A stretch of DNA of 64,000 nucleotides from Cryptolaemus montrouzieri (lineage: Eukaryota; Arthropoda; Insecta; Coleoptera; Coccinellidae): contig JABFTP020000062.1 in assembly GCA_013387265.2 (NCBI GenBank), positions 52,168,345-52,232,344 of the forward strand, written 5' to 3'. The translations under genes and the position numbers were made by a program. Of this stretch, positions 35,553-47,959 are shown one piece after another. The notes beneath the pieces were generated by a model. It searched no databases. It was not told the DNA's origin and saw only the letters and a program-made list of their open reading frames with translations. Numbering within the stretch: position 1 is the stretch's first letter; each line of letters starts with the position of its first letter.

Positions 35553-36890
35553 ATTAATCGGTCAACCACTCGTCGAGGGAATTCTTGAAAGCGTTGATAG
35601 TAGAAGCTTCAACGACACTGTTTGGCAACGAGTTCCATCTGGAGAATACCCGGTTCGGAAGAAAGCTCTGGCGCTGAGTAGTTTTGAAATTTTCCTTATG
35701 CAGTTTAAAGTTGTGAACTCTAAGGTGTCTATTCTAATTCAGTGGAAAGATATTTAAGAGGTCGCAGGTGAATAGAGATCGCAATGATCGGAAAGTACTG
35801 ATGAGGTCTTCCCGGAGACGGCGGTTCTCAAAAGATGGGATACCGTACATTTTTAGTCTCTCTGTATAAGATGGTCTCAAGCGGCCATAGGGAATTCTTG
35901 TCACTCTTCTTTGGATTGACTCCAGTATATCCACATCACTCCTCAAAACAGGATACCATACCGGCCCAGCGAACTCCATTATAGGCCGTGCATAAGTTTT
36001 ATAAAGTGAAGCACACCAAGCCTGAAAGATCTTTCGAGTAGGTTGGTAAGACGGAAAGCTTTGGTGGCAATGGAAACGATGCTGATCGGTCGATAGTTAT
36101 CGGCAGAAAGTTTATCACCTTTTTTGTGAATGGGAGTCACCGATGCGATAAGCCAGTCACTAGGCAAGGCTCCTGATTGAAACGACTCTTCGAAAATAAT
36201 GGATAAGCGAAGATCCAGACTCAATGAACATTTTTTGAAAATATTAGAAGATAAACTATTAATTCCAGGTGAAGAAAAGGGATCAAGAACGCTCAGTTGT
36301 TGTTCAATCAAAGCGGGGCTGAAGCTTATCTCACACAGACTATTGGCGCATGGTTGGAACAGAAGTGGTGGCATAGGCCCCTGGGGTTCTACAGGGAAGA
36401 GGATGCAAACGTGGCTGACAGTATATCAGCACTTTCTTGAGAATCTTCACAGACCTGTCCCGTACGAACCTTGAGCACCGATATCTTAGTGTTCGTGTTA
36501 GATCCTACATATCTGAAAAATTTCTTTCTATTTTTTCAGGCAGCAAGTCCATGCTCAAAGGTTATTCTGGATCTACCAATTTCGTTGCCCAGCTTGTTGG
36601 AGAAGTTACGATGATTTCTATAAGCAGCTTCATGCTTTCTACGTAAATACCACTGCCATAGTGTTCTCTTATGACGTATCATTTTCAGAATGTCTGGGCC
36701 AATCCAGGGTTTACTAAGGTTGTTGACTACTTCCGTTCTAGTCGAACACTTCTCCAATTCGGAATTATATATTTCCAGAAAACGCTTCCAAATAGCCTCA
36801 ATGTCATCTACAGGCAGAACCGCCTTCCAGTCGGTAGCTTCAAATACTTCATTCAGTTTTCGGAAATCGACAGTAAAGAAATTTTTTTTG
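35553..36890 (-). pseudogene. CR1/L2-type LINE reverse transcriptase, internal deletion
   Basis: Minus strand from about 36890: DDIEAIWKRFLEIYNSEL, then KPWIGPDILKMIRHKRTLWQ and RRKHEAAYRNHRNFSNKLGN, the endonuclease-RT linker. Then SPGINSLSSNIFKKCS, GALPSDWLIASVTPIHKKGD and NYRPISIVSIATKAF, RT motif 1. At about 36060 the sequence jumps past the catalytic palm to MEFAGPVWYPVLRSDVDILE, SIQRRVTRIPYGRLRPSYTE and LPNRVFSRWNSLPNSVVEA, the C-terminal tail, ending DEWLTD and stop near 35553. The YADD block is deleted, so it is dead. Despite this, sequence quality is good, suggesting a fairly young insertion. Confidence 0.88.
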
Positions 36891-36895
36891 TCAGG

Positions 36896-38725
36896 TTTTT
36901 GGGTACTGATGGAATAAACTGAATTCCAGATTTAACGACTACGTTTACCATCAAATCACATTAAATATTTCTGAATCTGTAGTTATAACTTAGTTTTTAA
37001 CAAAAACAAATCTGAACAGCAAAAGGGTTTACAGGACTTGGTAGTATGAATTTTATGATTGAATGAGTTCTTTGGTTAGAATAGAAGTTTTCTTGAGTAA
37101 ACGTAAAGATCAAAACGTAAACGTTGAGTGAATCTTCAATGATACCGTTGTTACTCAGAATAAAATTTATTGCAAGAAACATTCTAAGGAAAGTTTTGAT
37201 AATCCTCAAAAATAAAGTAAAATGAAAAAAATTGTTTACTCTTTCAATTCTCACAGAACAAATTACACAAACTTTTTCATTTTCAGCGCAATGGAATGTT
37301 TCCGCCAATAAATTATTCTACTGCATTTCACAAGAACGAATAGACAATACAACCTTTGGAAAAATTTATCAATTCATTACAATAAAATCAATTTTATAAG
37401 GAAATCGATACTTCAATTAACTTTTGGATTTAACAAAATAGTGAACATGTATTCCCAATTAACACTTAATCATTGTATATAGATATAAAACACATAAGTC
37501 GTCATTTCATTCTCATCAACACAAAATGTTAGCGTTAATTCATAGATTTGTAACCTTCATCTCCAGAAAATTACTATGAGGAAGTGAATATCGGGTTCAG
37601 TAAAAAACGTTCCTAGCTTTAGCTCCTTCAATCGATTTCAATGAAACAAAAATTGAATGGCATCTTGAATGAAATAATTTCATTGGTTTGACACATCGGA
37701 AGTTAATCTTCACTTTAGCTTTTCAAATAGTAACCCATAATATTAATTTTTTTGTTGAAGGTTTATTAAATTTTGGGCATCTTCTGGTAAAGGTATCTCT
37801 TAAAATGCAGTATTTTCAGAGAAAAAAGAAATTATCGAAGAATTTCGGAGAAAAATACACCAATTGATTGGTGTAATTCACAGAATGAGCGTCTGTATGA
37901 ATTTGTGATAAAACGTTTCTATCCTAGAAAGTGTTTTGGTCATTATTTCAGTTCGAATAACTTACACTATGTTGTTTTTTGTGTATAGAAAGCCTCAAAA
38001 CGTAACAAAAGATTGTAATGAATCGTGAACTAAGCTCTGTCACATTATAGATAGTTTCGAACATTGAAACCAGCAAAATCCGCGTAATACAATGAACAAT
38101 TATTTTCAGCGTAGATTCGGTGTTAACTTCTTGTGCGCCATTTATTCAATAGGATCCGTTTTCATTGAATGTGAAGGAACTTGGATCAGAACAATTATAA
38201 GGAAATTTTCATTCGTAAATTACAAGATTCCCTCGATGATGAAAAATCTATTTACAATAAGAGGGCACTTTGAATGTGAACTGGCTGAACAATAATTACG
38301 GTGATCAATGGATAGAGACAAAAGTTCCAGTTAGGTAGCCCCAGATTCGACCCCCTCTTGGTTTTTGGCTATGGAGCTTCATACAGGATAGAGTATATTG
38401 CACTCCAATAGAAAATTTGGACGACGATCTGGCGAAAAAACTGCCTGTCTAAAAATTCCTCCAATTCCTCCAGATGCCGTTCTGAATGCAACACGTTAGG
38501 TACTCAAGAGATGTCAATTGTGTACTTAACACCATGGGAGGTATTTTCAACAATTTTTATGAAAAAAATTTTGATATAAGTTGAGTTTTTCATTTCGACG
38601 ATTTCGCTTAATTGAAACAAAATTCCACATTTTCTTATGTGTGATAAGTTTGCAGTGTTCTAGTTTATCACGATCAATTATTTAAAACTCATTAATTTAT
38701 ATGATATGTTATAGTTTCCATAACA
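36896..38725. other. no gene supported
   Basis: AT-rich. Frames at 36997-37308 (minus) and 38092-38295 (plus) show no family signature or convincing splice sites. Confidence 0.4.
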
Positions 38726-38729
38726 AAAA

Positions 38730-39830
38730 ACTGTACCGTCAGTGCTAATGGTAAAAAAAAAAGTTGTATTCTTAGATATTTCTTTGGCATATGATACAGT
38801 GTGAAAATATGGCCTGATGATGAAACTGACTAAAGTTGTTCACTGTTATACAATCATTAAGCTGATTGAGAATATTTTGCCTGACAAAAAGCTCCGTATT
38901 TTCGTTGGAGTGAAAAGTAGTCGTTTTCTCATTCTCAATAATGGTCATCCACAGGAATCTGTTCTTGTACCTTTTTTATATGAGTGATATTCCTATAACT
39001 GCTTCTAATAATTTTATTTATGCCGATGATATAGCTCTATATTTTCCCAATAACTCTGAAGCTGTTGAACCATCTGACAACAGATCTGAAAATTTTGAAC
39101 AAGATCTTCAAGGAGGGTCGTTTATGTCATAAACATTCGAAAACTGGAGTAATCTGTTTTCATATGAATGATCATCAAAAACAGAGACAATTTCATTCTT
39201 AAACGGTTCATAATTATAATTTCAATCCCAAAGATTTTGTTGTCACAGAGGACTTATTTTGAAACGTCTGCTCTTGCTCTTATCTTTTCTACAGCTAGGT
39301 ACTGGTGTTCTATCTGGCTAAATAGAGTTTATCCTCAATTATGCTAGGAAAATTATAAGTGGTACCATTACCTCAATCCCAATGTCCTAGCTTCGTATCA
39401 TCTGCAATATAATTCCTCCACATATCCACAATCAAACAGCATTGCCAAGAAAGTTCCAGAATCATTCTTTAACTAACTTTCTTCAATAATCCATGATTTC
39501 GGAGTACACTTGTTTTCAAATTGAAATCTCGGAAATTGATATCGTCGCTAGGTTTTCTGCACGCTACTTTCGATGCGTAAGCCCTTCGAAAGATTGAATG
39601 GAATGAAGATGATGCTTTCAATAAGTTTCTCATACAGGATCCTGCTGTGAAGGTTCCTGGTTTTTGTCCTAGTAGAAAAATTTGGTATACCTCAAACTAT
39701 TTGATAACTAGTCATGGGTGCTGTGATATGTTTTTCGAGTGGGATTATCTAGATAGTCCAAATTGCGAGTCTAGTGCGGATGAGCAAACTACAAGTCATT
39801 TAAAGAAATGATTGACGGTTGCCGCGAACG
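38730..39830 (+). pseudogene. LINE reverse transcriptase, palm to C terminus
   Basis: The plus strand gives VVFLDISLAYDTV (RT motif 3), DKKLRIFVGVKSSR, LNNGHPQESVLVPFL (motif 4, usually NGVPQGSVLSPLLF), and FIYADDIALYF with the catalytic YADD at about 39020-39050. Thumb-like text follows in shifting frames. The C-terminal block KVPGFCPSRKIWYTSNYLIT then SHGCCDMFFEWDYLDSPNCE and EQTTSHLKK matches the Cys-rich tail PRxxWxxLNRxRTSHGxC...SPxCxCGxxEQTxxHI common in insect LINE polyproteins. Several stops are present. The endonuclease is missing. Confidence 0.8.
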
Positions 39831-40300
39831 CTGGACGTTGCAACAAAAGCCCACATTCGGGGTGGAATTTCCTATTTCCTTCAAGTGTGGTGAGCCCATA
39901 AATCCAGATTGAAATCATCGAATTCTTGCACTGTAGGTCTCCAAAATTGTCATAGCAAAAAAAATAGTGACCTATAATCCCATATTGGAAACCACACGGT
40001 TACTTTAAAAAACTTTTCATGTTTCTATGTGGAAATATCTGATTTTCAATAGCATCTCTTCACTCAAAGAACATTGATTATCAGACAAATGTAAAAGAAG
40101 ATTCACTACATCTATCTTTGATATTCAAAAGAATCAAAGGGTTGCATTCCAGACTTTTGAGAATGATTCACCCTGTAGTGTCATTAGATTGTGAGTTGAT
40201 TAAAAATGTTGTCGGTAATCATATACCCAGTCGAAGCAATTTTAGAAAAAAATGTCACTTGCGCTAGTTTCTCTATTCAAAATAATTGAATTGATCACTG
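39831..40300. other. no gene recognised
   Basis: Sequence between two plus-strand LINE fragments, without motifs of its own. Confidence 0.4.
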
Positions 40301-40320
40301 TGCTAACCCCTTGCTTGCGA

Positions 40321-41000
40321 GGGAATTAACAAATATGTCAATAAAAATCCTCACCGATAGCCAAGCTGCACTGAAGGCATTGGCATCCGATATGTGTACG
40401 TCACTTATGGTGTAGGAATGTCGTTTTACCCTTGCCAAATTAGGAGAGCGGAGCAGGCTTCGTCGATTATGGGTGCGCGGTCACTCCGGCATTGAGGGGA
40501 ATGAGAAGACGGACTCATTGGCCGCTCGAGGAACTGGCCTGGAGTTCATAGGACCGAAGCCTAAGTTCGGAATTCCCCTAGAGACTTCAAGAATGGAAAA
40601 CAGCTGATGGCTGGACCTGAGGGTGCATGAGCACTGATTGAGTCTCCCAGGTCTCAGATATGCTCGACGTGCCATCAGTGGACCTTCCACTGTGAGAGTT
40701 GAGGCTTGGCTTAAACTCTCTAGGTTGGAACTGAGAGTTTTAACTGCCATACTAACGAGGCACTGTCGCCTCAGGCAATACCTAAACAAGTTAGGATTGA
40801 TTGAGGACCCTTCATGTAGGCTATGTGAAAAAGATATAGAATCAATGGAACATGTTATATGGGAGTGCCCAGCTGGGGACAGATTCAGGATGGACATAGC
40901 AAACTGACGCTGACTGAGCACATTAAGCTCTCATCCACGAAACTCGTATCCATTACGAGAAGTATGGAGCTCGTGGATGAAATTTAGGTTAGATTAGAGT
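40321..41000 (+). pseudogene. RNase H and zinc-knuckle end of an I/R1/LOA-type LINE
   Basis: The plus strand reads MSIKILTDSQAALKALASDM with the RNase H TDSQAAL signature (third catalytic D), and LWVRGHSGIEGNEKTDSLAA with the HSGIEGNExxDxLA motif (catalytic H and last D). After a stop comes an open frame with HCRLRQYLNKLGLIEDPSCR, LCEKDIESMEHVIWECPAGD, the C-terminal Cys/His knuckle. RNase H removes template RNA during element insertion. RT and endonuclease parts are missing. A homologous fragment in the opposite orientation lies at 47960-48344. Confidence 0.85.
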
Positions 41001-41311
41001 GTGCCACAATAGACCACGTGATCGCAGTGGCCGGGCTGCTAGGCAGCTTTCACTCATATTATATCTAATCTAATCTGAAAAAATTGAATGTTGATCATCC
41101 CTGCTGCAATGATTAATGTTAAGATAAGCACGTAATGCTGATAGACCTCTCCCTTCAAACAAACTTTCCTGTAGGTTAAGGAATTATTTTTTTTATAGAT
41201 ATTGAGTCTTTCTTCGTGGCCTCCGCATGTATATATTAATTTATATTGGTTTTGCAACATACGTGGCAAAAACTGATTCAAAATATTCAATAAATAGTAG
41301 GGAATAAAATA

Positions 41312-41775
41312 TAGGGTGTGCTATTTGAAAAATGGAAAAAATTGAAGCGGCGTAAACTCTGAAATACGTTATACTCTATATTATACTCCGAAAAGCAAAT
41401 ATGCAAATATGAAATACTCATTGATGAACTGTTTTTGAAGAAACCTAACGATGAATGGACGCTCAGGCTGGATTACGTGATTATCGTTTTGGGGAAAATT
41501 ATCGAATTTCAGAATATGTCGAATATTTCGGAAACTGAAGGAACCCACTATTTTTTCTCTTTGAGAACTCAAAAATGAAGTGGAATATAGGTGTTTTTTC
41601 AAAAAAACCATAAGTAAGTTCCTTACTGAACACTCAATATGGTACAAAATAATTTTTAATATGTAGTACATATAGCGATACATAAGACTGCATAAAAAAA
41701 TTGAAACGTAATTAATATTTCGGAATTTGTCGTTTTTTGGAATCGTCCGAACGAATAAGGTGAAACAACCTGTAT
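41312..41775. mobile_element. possible TA-inserting MITE
   Basis: The left end TAGGGTGTGCTATTTGAAAAA and the reversed right end TACAGGTTGTTTCACC are imperfect inverted termini about 460 bp apart. The interior has a long minus-strand frame without a family match. A short related inverted piece (AAAAAACACCTATATTC) is at about 42503. Confidence 0.35.
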
Positions 41776-43035
41776 GAATCACGTTCAACATCTTCGAAAT
41801 GAATTATTTACGTTTTTACATTTTGTGAATGAAAATATTATAAGTTTATCGTATCATACATTTTCCTTTCTATATTGAATTTTGGGTTGATTATATGGAA
41901 AAATAATGACCGGACTTGTTTAAAATCGGAATAAAAATCATAAAGAATATGAATGTGAAATTATACTTGTGGTTAAACTGGTCAATTAACTTGAATTTCT
42001 CTCTATTAAGATTTAAATTGAAATTTCTACAATTTATTGTTATTTTTTCATCTGAAATATTCAGTAATATCTAATTTATTTAAGTGAGCCTAAGTAAATG
42101 AAAAAATATACTGAGAAAGAATACATTAAAAGAATCTCTCAATTTCCAGTTCTTCAGATGATTCAGCTGTGCCTGAATGTGTGATGAAACTGCGATAATA
42201 ATTTCTTTCAATGAAATATTTAAATTAAAACACGAATGGAATTTTTACAATGTTTTTACTACCAATAAATGAATTAAATTGATAGATCAATGATATTGAA
42301 TTCTCATTCATCGAGGATAGTATGAAAACCACGTACAAAGTGACACGAAATATATATGAATAGATCGATATTTGGAAAGGGAAAAACCAAATATTAATAA
42401 CAGAATATGACAACTGGAGTGTTATTGGAGTTATTTGAATGCATCAATAAAATTGGGATCAGTCTGGCCATTCATTATCTGAAAATTCTCATAAAAAACA
42501 CCTATATTCAAAAATAAAAATTCCATTTGTGTTTTCATCATGCTCAACTACCAAATAGTAACGGCGAAATTCATAGTGTCTCGAAAATTAAATTTTTTTC
42601 TGGTATTTTTTATTTTAATAAAAATATTGCCCTGAACAGCTATTTGTGAAAGTTACATCATTTAAATGTCTAGCATGAGCGTTTTTGTGGGTTATAATAA
42701 CAAATTTAAAATCATCAAGGCTCACTCGCACATTACTGCATCAATTTTATGAATTACCATAATTTATCAGCTGCGCAATTATTATTTCGTTGATCACATG
42801 TCTCTTTTTTCTAATTATGGTTAGTTACATGTTCTAAACAATCCGTTGATGGTACTGTTGAAATTAATCGACCCGGAATTATAAGGAGAAACATAAAAAG
42901 AAAACCAGCTGAAAAACATCATGTTTGTAATACTAAATGGTTTTCAATGTTTCAAGATGAACAAGAACCTGCCACCATATTTATATGTTGAAAACTGTCT
43001 GGAAATAGAGGTAAAAAACAGTTACGACTAAATGA
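41776..43035. other. no gene supported
   Basis: AT-rich sequence without a recognised coding or repeat signature except the short MITE-like piece near 42503. Confidence 0.4.
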
Positions 43036-43039
43036 CTTG

Positions 43040-43845
43040 TATGAAAGAAAAAACACTTTGGCAGTTTACCACGTTCGTTAATACACGATCAGTTTCAATC
43101 TTTCGGTAATCTTCAAGTGCTAAATAGTAACTACAGTACAAAGATGCTTACAACATGTATTTTTTCCTTAAATGTTAAGTAGGGGGGAATTATTCATTTT
43201 AAGTTGGCTATTAAGAGTAGTCTTCCTGAGTTTATTAATTTCCAAACTTTCCAACAGATTGATTCTACACCCTTAATTGTAGTTTTGGAGGACTTTGGAA
43301 TTGCCTAATACTAATGTGTGGTTTGTTGATTGAATGTGCTCCAATATTGGGGATTGTTTGTCTAATGATATATGTTCTTTGAACCTGCATTCAAACTTTC
43401 TATCTGTTTGATCCACATAAGAAGAAGGGCATTTGTTACATTCGATTTTGTTAATACCAGATTGTTTGAGTTTATCTGTTTTCTGTTTTGCATTAAAAGT
43501 AATTGGCTAAAATTAGGGCCGTTTGAGAATGAAGTGGTTATTTTGAATTCAGAAAAATATTGTTTTATTTAATGAGAAACTGGGCCATCATAATTGACAA
43601 TCTCAAAGTCCTCCACAAATGCAACAAAAGAAGTAGAATGAATCTGTTGGAAAGTTTATAATCTAATAAACTCACATTATACTACTCTTAATAGCCAACA
43701 TGAGATCAATAATTCCTCCTCACTTGACATGTAAGAACAAATATATCTTGTACACATTTTTGTACCTTAGTTAGCACTTGAAAAGTAATCATATATCAAC
43801 AAATGAACGTGGAAAACTGACAAAGTGTTTTTATCTTTCATATCT
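43040..43845 (-). mobile_element. Penelope-like element end with inverted arms (second copy)
   Basis: Minus-strand GIY-YIG coding and tail (43480 to 43040) are mirrored by an inverted partial copy at 43592-43845. Shared strings include TTAGCACTTGAA and TGTTGGAAAGTTTA-type blocks and the GTTTT-flanked CTTTCATA tail. The inverted copy again sits on the 5' side of the gene, as in the element at 20936-22825. The tail contains CACTTGAAGATTACCGAAAG, another degenerate tail motif. RT is absent. Confidence 0.7.
43175..43480 (-). pseudogene. GIY-YIG endonuclease of a Penelope-like element
   Basis: Minus-strand SGINKIECNKCPSSYVDQTD matches SGIYKLxCxxCPxxYIGQTG: GIY has become GIN and YIG has become YVD, so the active site is damaged. 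RKFECRFKEHI follows with the conserved Arg and His region. Then HIQSTNHTLVLGNSKVLQNY and INLLESLEINKLRK resemble the C-terminal LEALEINRYKH block of the other PLEs. A stop lies before GCRINLL. Confidence 0.78.
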
Positions 43846-43959
43846 TGAAATGGATTTCCATGAAATAAATATGTCATCAATATCATTGATTAATGTATAA
43901 TGTAAGAAAATTGATATTACCGATTATGAGATGAGTTACAGATTTGCTAAGTGAGGAAA

Positions 43960-45190
43960 GCTTTAGCGGAAATAAAGAAGAAAATAAAAAGTGTTCAGAT
44001 CAAAATTGAAATTGAATGTCTGTTTACTCCAGTTTTGAAGTCAGCAACCGAAACATACCAACCACTTCCTCAGGCAAACCATTCAATTCCGAAAACAACC
44101 TGTTGTAGAAGAAATTCTCCCTGCTTGTTGAGACAAACGGTTCTCTTCTCAACATTCTAGAAATGGCTACGTAACCGATGATCACCATCTACAAGAAACA
44201 TGTCTGTGCCACAATATTCAACGTATGTCTTGAATAATCTAATCGAGTTTGCGAAGTTCACCCCCAAAAATTATTTTTCCAGTAGGAACACCCTACTACT
44301 GGCTCTAATTGTTATGTATATGTTCTGATCAGCTCAGACCTTCGTTCAATATTAGTCCAAAGTCATTGAAGGAACTTACCTTCTTCAAAGAACCGCCGTT
44401 GAGATGATAGAAGTGCCGGAGATTATCTTTTCCTATGTGCAGAATGACATATTCTTCGACGATAAGTGGTGAGTAGCGATTACGACTTCACTTATATATT
44501 TCAATTAGATAATCTCGGAGATGCTGATGGTAGGTTAATAAATCACAGAATACTTTTATATCACTTGCGTGAAATTCAATGGTGTCACATCCAATGACAC
44601 TCTCCAACTCGCTAGTATAGGAATTGAACAAAATTGGCTCCAAGATGGAGCCCTGAGCCCCACCGCTCAACACTGGCCTTCTATTAGACAGAAATGAAGC
44701 AACTGTGACACAAAAGAAACGATCTGTCAAAAATGAGTGAATCCTTCTAAACAACCTAGCAAGAATGCGGGGTATTCCAACCTATGGACGAGTCTTCTTT
44801 CCGGTGCGCTATCAAAGCCATTGGCAAAGTGTAAATATATGACGTCCACCGTCCATCCCTTATCTAATGCACCAAATTAAATTAGTAGTTGTGGAGCTCC
44901 TCCGTGAGAAACAATGCTAGCAGTTTTTGAATGATCATATTTCTTAAGAGGAAGGCTGTAACATTTTCTGCGATAATGAACTCCATCACTTTTCAAACTA
45001 TGGGTGTGAAATTGATAGGGTGGTAGTCCTTCGGTACTATTACTTATTCATTTCCTTTCTGAAATATAGGAGTTACTGAAGCAGAAGGCAGAATATTTAT
45101 ACAACAAGAGGTGGACATAATTATCGACACGGGAGAGGCAAACTCTCCCACACTTTTTGAGTAATAGGGGAGAAATTTGATCGAGGCCAG
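43960..45190 (-). pseudogene. LINE reverse transcriptase, CR1/Jockey-like, fragment
   Basis: In minus-strand order: a decayed RT entry near 45190 (SPPGLDQISPLLLKK), DVIYLHFANGFDSAPERRLV (motif 3, normally DFSKAFDxVPHxxL), then the open frame RRIHSFLTDRFFCVTVASFL, RPVLSGGAQGSILEPILFNS (motif 4) and HASDIKVFC in place of YADDxxL, so the catalytic aspartates are damaged. The thumb follows (SLKKVSSFNDFGLILNEGLS), and a C-terminal EFFYNRLFSELNGLPEEVVG-like end near 43990. There are many frame changes. Confidence 0.8.
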
Positions 45191-45284
45191 GAGGAGAATC
45201 ATTTTTAAATTCAGTAACTAATTCATGACCAAATCAGAAGAAAAATTCAGATGTTTGTTTGTCATTCTTTTTACGTGCTCTATT

Positions 45285-45535
45285 TCCGCCTTTCTCCAAT
45301 GATACGCAGGGGAATTCTGTCACCTCGCTAACCCGAAAATTTTACCGAACCCCTCTCGTGTCAACGCAAAGGATCTTTAATGTCCAACACATCTCTGTTA
45401 GACAGGAATGATGGCTTTAGATCTCCTCCGAAAGATGGATACTCAAGCGATTCCTAGAATCCGAAAAAACGCACCGACTCTGTGGGGATTGAACCCAGGT
45501 AACTCATATCCTTTATGCCACGGAGCCGGAGTAGA
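45285..45535 (-). repeat. tRNA-derived SINE
   Basis: The minus strand starts GGCTCCGTGGCATAAAGGAT (A-box-like) and GGGTTCAATCCCC (B box) close behind. A SINE-like body follows with TCTTTCGGAGGAGATCTAAAG, GACACGAGAGGGGTTCGG and GGGTTAGCGAGG, ending near 45285. The A-B spacing is shorter than in a true tRNA. No poly-A or simple-repeat tail is evident. Confidence 0.58.
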
Positions 45536-45544
45536 TATGAAGGA

Positions 45545-47955
45545 ATCCTAGGATGAAGCTTGAGTCAATAAATTCTTGTTCCATTTTCAACTTTATATTC
45601 TCGTGAAAGGGGTTTAAGTACGACGTAAAATTGTTTAGTTCTTATTTGCCATTAGGCAATATGATAAATATACCATCTAGGATCGGAGCCATACCCTTGG
45701 TTTCTTATGTGCTTCCTCCAGAGCTTAAGTTTCGAAGTTAGTCATGAAAAGATTGGTAATAATGGGCTTGAATTGAAATCCCATAGTTGCCCCTTTGGTT
45801 TGTTTGTATATGTGATTGTTATGTGTAGAATTTACATGTTTTTCAAACGATGTTTTGCCAAATCTATAATATCTCTCAATTTGATTCGCCTATGTATATG
45901 AATCTTGTAGACGAATAAAAATCGATGGATAATAAAGAAAGTGAATAAAATTGATGCCATTTCGATGCAAAAATACTGTTTCAATGAAAATAATTTCACC
46001 TTACGGTTTATTTATGTCAAAAATTCAATTATTAGTTTGAACTGTGTGATCTTATTTATTCCTTGATACTTATAATTGGCGATTGAATAGGCTACACGAT
46101 ATTCATTAGAACATCCATAGATTCATCAGAAATTTAATTTAAACTAAATGAATCACTTCTTCAGGTACAATTTATCGTTTGGGCAATACATTTAGAACCA
46201 GTAAATTGTTTGAAAAACGAAATAGTTACTTTAGATCAAATTTTCAATGACTGACATAATACAATATACACCGTTTGGCATAACTAAATTAAAAATCATT
46301 CATTTATCAACATTGAATTTTTTCTGTACTCGATTTATCTATAATCATGCAATATCACCAAACACATGTGATACAAACGACTTATGTTATACCACAGGTA
46401 TCTGTCACTATCAGATCTATAAAATCCTTGAAGATGTTAATGATTTGAATATCTCCTTTTTTAAGTGCAGTAATCCAAACTGAGATAAATTTATACAATA
46501 TTTCTTGAAATGAACACCTGGAAACACTATTTATTTTATTTCTCCTTGGAATTCAAGACGTTCTAATGTATTGCATTCTCGATTCCTCGATACCCTTGTA
46601 CTTGTCGCTAGGGTATCTTACCCACCCGAAATGTCGGAGGGTTCCCATGAAACGCTAAATATATATTCATTGTGGCTCACACTCTAAAATCTGCATCAAA
46701 AATTCGATTAAGGAACATGAAGGCGAATGACATATTACATTCAATAATTCTTAATTATTTTAGTCAACCCTACATTTCAAAAGTTATAAACATCACAGTC
46801 ATAAGCTATATCTACCTAAAATACATAATATATCATTTTGATATTATTCTCTTTTGCGGTACATCATTTTTAAAAGAAATAATAATGCTTATGAGATTCT
46901 AATAAACAGCTCGAAGGAATATTCTATACCATATATATAGAACCCAGAATGAGTTTTGGACGAAGCCACTAGTGTAACTAATTTCAAATTTATTTTCCAT
47001 CAAGAAATTTTTGAAAAATATTCAGTGTAGTGGCAATTGTTTGAAAGAATATCTGGGAATAATTATATTCTTTTTTAAGAAAACTCAATCGGTCTGTGAT
47101 AATTGAACTTAAAAGGTATTCTAGTTTATAGTTTAGCAGCTTGAATATAATTTTATTATTACTTTATTCAGGAAACCAGTACGATCTTTCAAACCACTTT
47201 AGTGACAATCAGCTTCAGTGTTCTATTTCATAAGCAGTTATATTATCGTTAGTGATCAATTTATTGTTGAATTGATAATTCTTTTCATTATTATTCTTAG
47301 ATGAGTTTCGTTTATATGGGCTATTAGTTGGACAACTGTGACCACACATAACAGTAGCAACAGATTATTTTGCGGTGGCACCACCGGATAGGTGGTCTAG
47401 ACGAACCATAACCAATGTAAACTTATGGGACCGACCACACATCATCTGTTGCGTTGAAATCAAGAGTCCATTAGAAAAAATTTAATGGCTTTGCGTTACC
47501 GCAAAATCATCCATTGTCACCACTATGTCTGGTTTCTTAGTTGTACCGGATAAATGACGATGGCAAAACCCACCGCTCAGGGGTCTATTAGGGCGCACTG
47601 TCCTGTGAATTTCATCCTCAACCTCCATTCTTCTTATTAAGATTAGAAGCTTATTGACTGAGAGCAAAATGAGCTCATTTTATTCCAGTTTGTGAGATCT
47701 AAATTCCTCAAGCATGATCCTTTCCGCAGCCAGCCGTTCGCACATTACGTGTTCTATTGAGTCTTTCTCCCACTGGCATAGTTTCAATGAGTGGTTCTCG
47801 ATCAATACTTACTTATTTAGATGACTTCAGTAGTGACAGTGTCCTGTTGATATTTGAAAAGTGTTAGGAGCCTCAAAAGTTCGGTCAAGAGTCTAAGTAT
47901 TGTGACTCAGTACTTTTGTAACTTCAGATCTTACTACATGGTAGTCTCCAAGGGA
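45545..47955. other. no gene supported
   Basis: AT-rich. Frames at 46247-46483 and 46672-46902 (plus) have no family signature. The stretch 47700-47955 may contain further decayed LINE sequence leading out of the RNase H fragment to its right. Confidence 0.4.
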
Positions 47956-47959
47956 ATTC

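Larger units (their letters stand above)
35287..36895 (-). mobile_element. CR1/L2-type LINE with (ATT)n tail, internally deleted
   Basis: The 3' end is defined by an (AAT)n simple-repeat tail (35287-35312 on the plus strand as ATT units), usual for L2/Crack/Daphne-type LINEs. About 240 bp of 3' untranslated sequence separate it from the stop near 35553. The 5' side is truncated within the linker between endonuclease and RT (about 36890). Confidence 0.75.

Noticed and set aside
41381..41791. Minus-strand 136-codon frame as a possible gene
   Set aside because: It lies within a possible MITE and has no motif. Low-complexity composition suggests a chance frame in a repeat.
47480..47670. Minus-strand frame MLSVNKLLILIRRMEVEDEI... 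as LINE or host exon
   Set aside because: No catalytic or domain motif could be matched and the flanks are undefined.
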